A stretch of DNA of 8,825 nucleotides, from the NCBI GenBank assembly GCA_027047745.1, contig JALTUB010000036.1, positions 1 to 8,825 of the forward strand. The letters run 5' to 3'. Made by a program: the position numbers and the translations under genes. This DNA is from Sulfurimonas sp. Lineage in GTDB: Bacteria > Campylobacterota > Campylobacteria > Campylobacterales > Sulfurimonadaceae. The notes beneath the pieces are model-generated. The model was not told the origin of the DNA. It saw nothing but the letters and a program-made list of their open reading frames with translations, and did not search any database. Shown here piece by piece: positions 6,403-8,825 of the stretch (the first letter of the stretch is position 1; each line of letters begins with the position of its first letter).

Positions 6403-8181
6403 TTAAAACTCCACAAAGAAACCATTATCTTTTACTATTTTTGTTAGTTTTGCCATGTTTTCTTTTAAAACTATGACTCTATAGCCCTCGGCTTTTATCA
6501 CAAGGTCATGAAGCTTTTTGTTTTTCATAAAGAGCTGTAAAAGTTTTGGATTGTTTTTTAGCTCGATTACAACTTGCTTCAAATCTCTTTTAAGTAGATT
6601 TGAGTTATGTATAATCTCATCAAAATACTCTTTAAAAACCTTTGGTGGATTTGCTTCTATCTGCTTATAAAATCCATCTATTTTCAGTTGTAATATCTTT
6701 GAACTTTTACAATCTTTAAAGATTTTTGCATAACTTAAGATATATCTATCCCCGTCATATTTATCTGCATAAGCTTCTAGTTTTGTTCTCATGATAGTAT
6801 CATCTTTGCTAACAGTGATGATAGGTTTAAACTCATCAAACTTCAAACCTTTTTTCTTTGGAGCTACTTCTTTATACTCATAACTATCACGCATCCCAAG
6901 AACAAACTCACCTAGTTTTGTGAGCTTTACATAATCCAAACTATCCCAAGGAGTCAGATATGGTTTACCTTTTGCACTTATCATATACGGTGACAATGGC
7001 TCGTCATATCTCAACTCTAAAATACCTAAAGCACCAAAATAGAACATAGATGCTTTTAACAAAGGTTCTAAAAATAGTACATCATAATTTGAACCAACAT
7101 ACATATTGTCAGTTTCCACCCCTATATCTTCATCATAATCACACTCTATATAGTAGTCTTTTGTTTTATATGATGACTCTAAATCAAGCTTTACCTTTCT
7201 ATATTTACAGTAGTTAATAATATTTCTCATAGAAACAAACTTATCTTGAGGTAAAGCTTTGAGTATAAACTTTATGGTGCTAAAAAGTGTTCTCTCTCTT
7301 GAATAAAAAGTATCATAACGAACTTTTTTTAGATACGACAAAAATATTCTTGAGATAAAAAAACTATATTTATCATCAAGCTGATTTAAAACAAAATGCT
7401 TTAAACTCTCAGTCTTCTTTGTTTTAAATTCTTTATGCCAGAGATAGTAATAATAAAAACTTCTCGTAAGCATATCTGTTGCAAAAGTGTCAAGCTTTTT
7501 CTCCGTATAAAACTCTTTAGAAATAGTAGAAGATTTTAAAATATTGAGTGATTTGGTAAGTGGTTTTTCGTTTGTTTTACCAAACTCAACAAGAGAATTT
7601 TGCATCATCTCGTCCATTATTCCTATAAAATGCAAAACACCCTCTTCATTGTTATAAGTAAAGTCTGTCTCTTCTACCTTATCAAGCCCTACGAGATAAT
7701 AATCCTCAGGAATAGGTAAAACAAGTTTTAGCATCTCTTTGATATTGTCTTTCATCATAAGGTTGTTGCTAGAACCTCTGTATGAGTAAGCCGTAACTTG
7801 CCTTACTAAAGCAAGTTCATTTTTAAGATAGACTTCTCTAGTCTCATTGTATAGAGGTGTGAGAGTAGATAATCCTAAATTATGACTAAAGTTGAAACTT
7901 TTTACATCTATTGCTTCACTCTCCCAGACGAGCGTATTGTAAATAGTTTTGGATTCTTTATTTGTGTAAAGTTTAGATAAAAACTTATCTAAAAAAACAG
8001 GATTTTCAAACAAGATAACAAACAAATCAATATAATGATTCTTTCGTTTGAGCTCTTTTTCTAATAGTTTTGGGCTTATAAACTCTTTAGTATATTTTAA
8101 AATTTCTTCATAATCTGACATATACACTTCTGATATAAGACTTTTTAATTCTTCTCTTTTTAACTTTATTCTATCCATCAT
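6403..8181 (-). CDS. protein of unknown function, possible SNF2-helicase partner
   Basis: I do not recognise this 592-codon gene with confidence. It has no signal peptide or transmembrane segment and is rich in Lys, Asp, Glu and Tyr, so it is probably cytoplasmic. The first 300 residues are mostly helical with no known motif. Residues about 378-429 run from a hydrophobic helix (FYFGALGILEL) to DYVKLTKLGEFVLG, which looks like a winged helix ending in 'LT.LG...L'. The part from about 452 (KPIITVSKDD) to the end faintly resembles the XPB/Ssl2 N-terminal-like helicase-associated domain; this is recalled pattern, not a search. The gene begins directly after the stop of the SNF2 gene, so the two are surely co-transcribed and probably work together. 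Two ATGs are adjacent: GGGG in the upstream gene is 3 nt from the first and 6 nt from the second (8176-8178), so a 591-residue product is more likely. Confidence 0.85.
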   Translation of the reverse strand: MMDRIKLKREELKSLISEVYMSDYEEILKYTKEFISPKLLEKELKRKNHYIDLFVILFENPVFLDKFLSKLYTNKESKTIYNTLVWESEAIDVKSFNFSHNLGLSTLTPLYNETREVYLKNELALVRQVTAYSYRGSSNNLMMKDNIKEMLKLVLPIPEDYYLVGLDKVEETDFTYNNEEGVLHFIGIMDEMMQNSLVEFGKTNEKPLTKSLNILKSSTISKEFYTEKKLDTFATDMLTRSFYYYYLWHKEFKTKKTESLKHFVLNQLDDKYSFFISRIFLSYLKKVRYDTFYSRERTLFSTIKFILKALPQDKFVSMRNIINYCKYRKVKLDLESSYKTKDYYIECDYDEDIGVETDNMYVGSNYDVLFLEPLLKASMFYFGALGILELRYDEPLSPYMISAKGKPYLTPWDSLDYVKLTKLGEFVLGMRDSYEYKEVAPKKKGLKFDEFKPIITVSKDDTIMRTKLEAYADKYDGDRYILSYAKIFKDCKSSKILQLKIDGFYKQIEANPPKVFKEYFDEIIHNSNLLKRDLKQVVIELKNNPKLLQLFMKNKKLHDLVIKAEGYRVIVLKENMAKLTKIVKDNGFFVEF

Positions 8182-8825
8182 CTACCCCAGTATATACTCT
8201 AAATCTGCACTGCTTAACTCTTTTAATGAGCCCTCATCCCCACCTATTATCATGTCTGTCATATCTTGCTTTTTACCTTGAAGTTCTAAAATCTTCTCTT
8301 CAATAGTATCTTTTGTAATCATCCTATAAGCAAAAACAGTATTTTTTTGTCCCATTCTATGACTTCTATCTACTGCCTGATTTTCAGCAGACCTGTTCCA
8401 CCATGGGTCAAATATAAAAACATAATCTGCCTCAGTTAAATTCAGACCAACACCTCCGACTTTAAGCGTCATTAAAAAGAGTTTGATGTTTTTATCGTTT
8501 TGAAAAGAGTCAACTAACTCTTGACGATTTTTGGTACTTCCTGTCATGACAAGATGCTCGTACCCTCTACTTTGTGCCTTTTGGCTTATAAGGTCTAGTG
8601 ATCCCAAAAAGTTTGCAAAGATTAGAACTTTATGGTTGTTCAACACTATATCATCTAGCATCTCAAAAAGTGACTCTATTTTAGAAGATACTATCATTTC
8701 TTCACTTTTAAGCTCAGGAGCAGAGGCGATTTGTCGTAAATCATTAAAGGCTTGAAGTATGAGAAATTTTGATTTTTCTATACCATTTGCACTGATTTGT
8801 TGATCAAGTAACTGCTTATAATAAT
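8182..8825 (-). CDS. SNF2/HepA-family ATPase, C-terminal part only (cut by window edge)
   Basis: The reading frame stays open to the right edge, giving 213 visible residues before the stop at 8182-8184; the start lies outside the window. The Met at 8695-8697 is internal, because family-typical sequence precedes it: AFNDLRQIASAPEL (cf. the usual LRQI..HP) lies upstream at about 8710-8751. Helicase lobe 2 is complete: motif IV-like HKVLIFANF, motif V region LKVGGVGLNLTEADYVFIFDPWWN, and motif VI QAVDRSHRMGQ (8347-8379) with both arginines. The ending, TIEEKILELQGKK then a short tail LSSADLEYILG, is usual for bacterial SNF2 proteins. Such enzymes use ATP to translocate on double-stranded DNA and remodel DNA-bound proteins. 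The Walker A and DEAH motifs of lobe 1 should lie beyond the edge. It is followed with no gap by the 592-codon gene. Confidence 0.93.
   Translation of the reverse strand, partial: YYKQLLDQQISANGIEKSKFLILQAFNDLRQIASAPELKSEEMIVSSKIESLFEMLDDIVLNNHKVLIFANFLGSLDLISQKAQSRGYEHLVMTGSTKNRQELVDSFQNDKNIKLFLMTLKVGGVGLNLTEADYVFIFDPWWNRSAENQAVDRSHRMGQKNTVFAYRMITKDTIEEKILELQGKKQDMTDMIIGGDEGSLKELSSADLEYILG

Noticed and set aside
6388..6412. Repeated TTAAAACT at the convergent junction as a terminator or attachment site
   Set aside because: The two copies are direct, not inverted, repeats, are very short, and form no hairpin.
8182..8697. A free-standing 171-residue helicase-domain protein starting at the Met at 8695-8697
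   Set aside because: The frame is open beyond this Met to the window edge and encodes family-typical SNF2 sequence, so the Met is internal and the gene is simply cut by the window.
8531..8755. 74-codon open frame on the plus strand
   Set aside because: Antisense to the SNF2 coding sequence; the product has no recognisable feature.

Overview
The window looks like chromosomal DNA from a Campylobacterota bacterium, plausibly a free-living sulfur-oxidising or Arcobacter-like lineage. This is inference from composition: strong AT richness, heavy use of AAA, ATA and AGA codons, and promoters with a good TATAAT box, a T-rich upstream stretch and no proper -35 box. Protein style agrees, but no marker gene fixes the genus.

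Layout. Bases 13-696 (+) encode a compact Fic-domain enzyme with an intact catalytic motif and an N-terminal self-inhibitory motif. A 114-bp intergenic region (697-810) holds a promoter and two related TGAC...GTCA palindromes. It feeds a tightly packed four-gene operon (811-6387, +): a TetR-family repressor, a TolC-like outer-membrane channel, a short periplasmic adaptor and an RND inner-membrane pump. The three gene junctions are a 47-nt overlap, a 4-nt ATGA overlap and a TAG/ATG abutment with no gap. Together the last three genes form a complete tripartite efflux system, most simply read as self-repressed by the TetR protein acting at the two palindromes. The exported substrate cannot be read from the sequence.

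After a 15-bp convergent junction, the minus strand carries an operon read leftward. Its upstream member, cut by the right window edge, is a SNF2/HepA-type ATPase, of which the C-terminal 213 codons are visible. Directly abutting it (stop TAG followed at once by ATG ATG) is a 592-codon gene of unknown function (6403-8181). Its C-terminal third faintly resembles the winged-helix and XPB/Ssl2 N-terminal-like modules that accompany some helicases, so it may be an accessory subunit of the SNF2 protein. This pair is the least explained part of the window.

No tRNA, rRNA, CRISPR array, insertion sequence or clear intrinsic terminator was seen.
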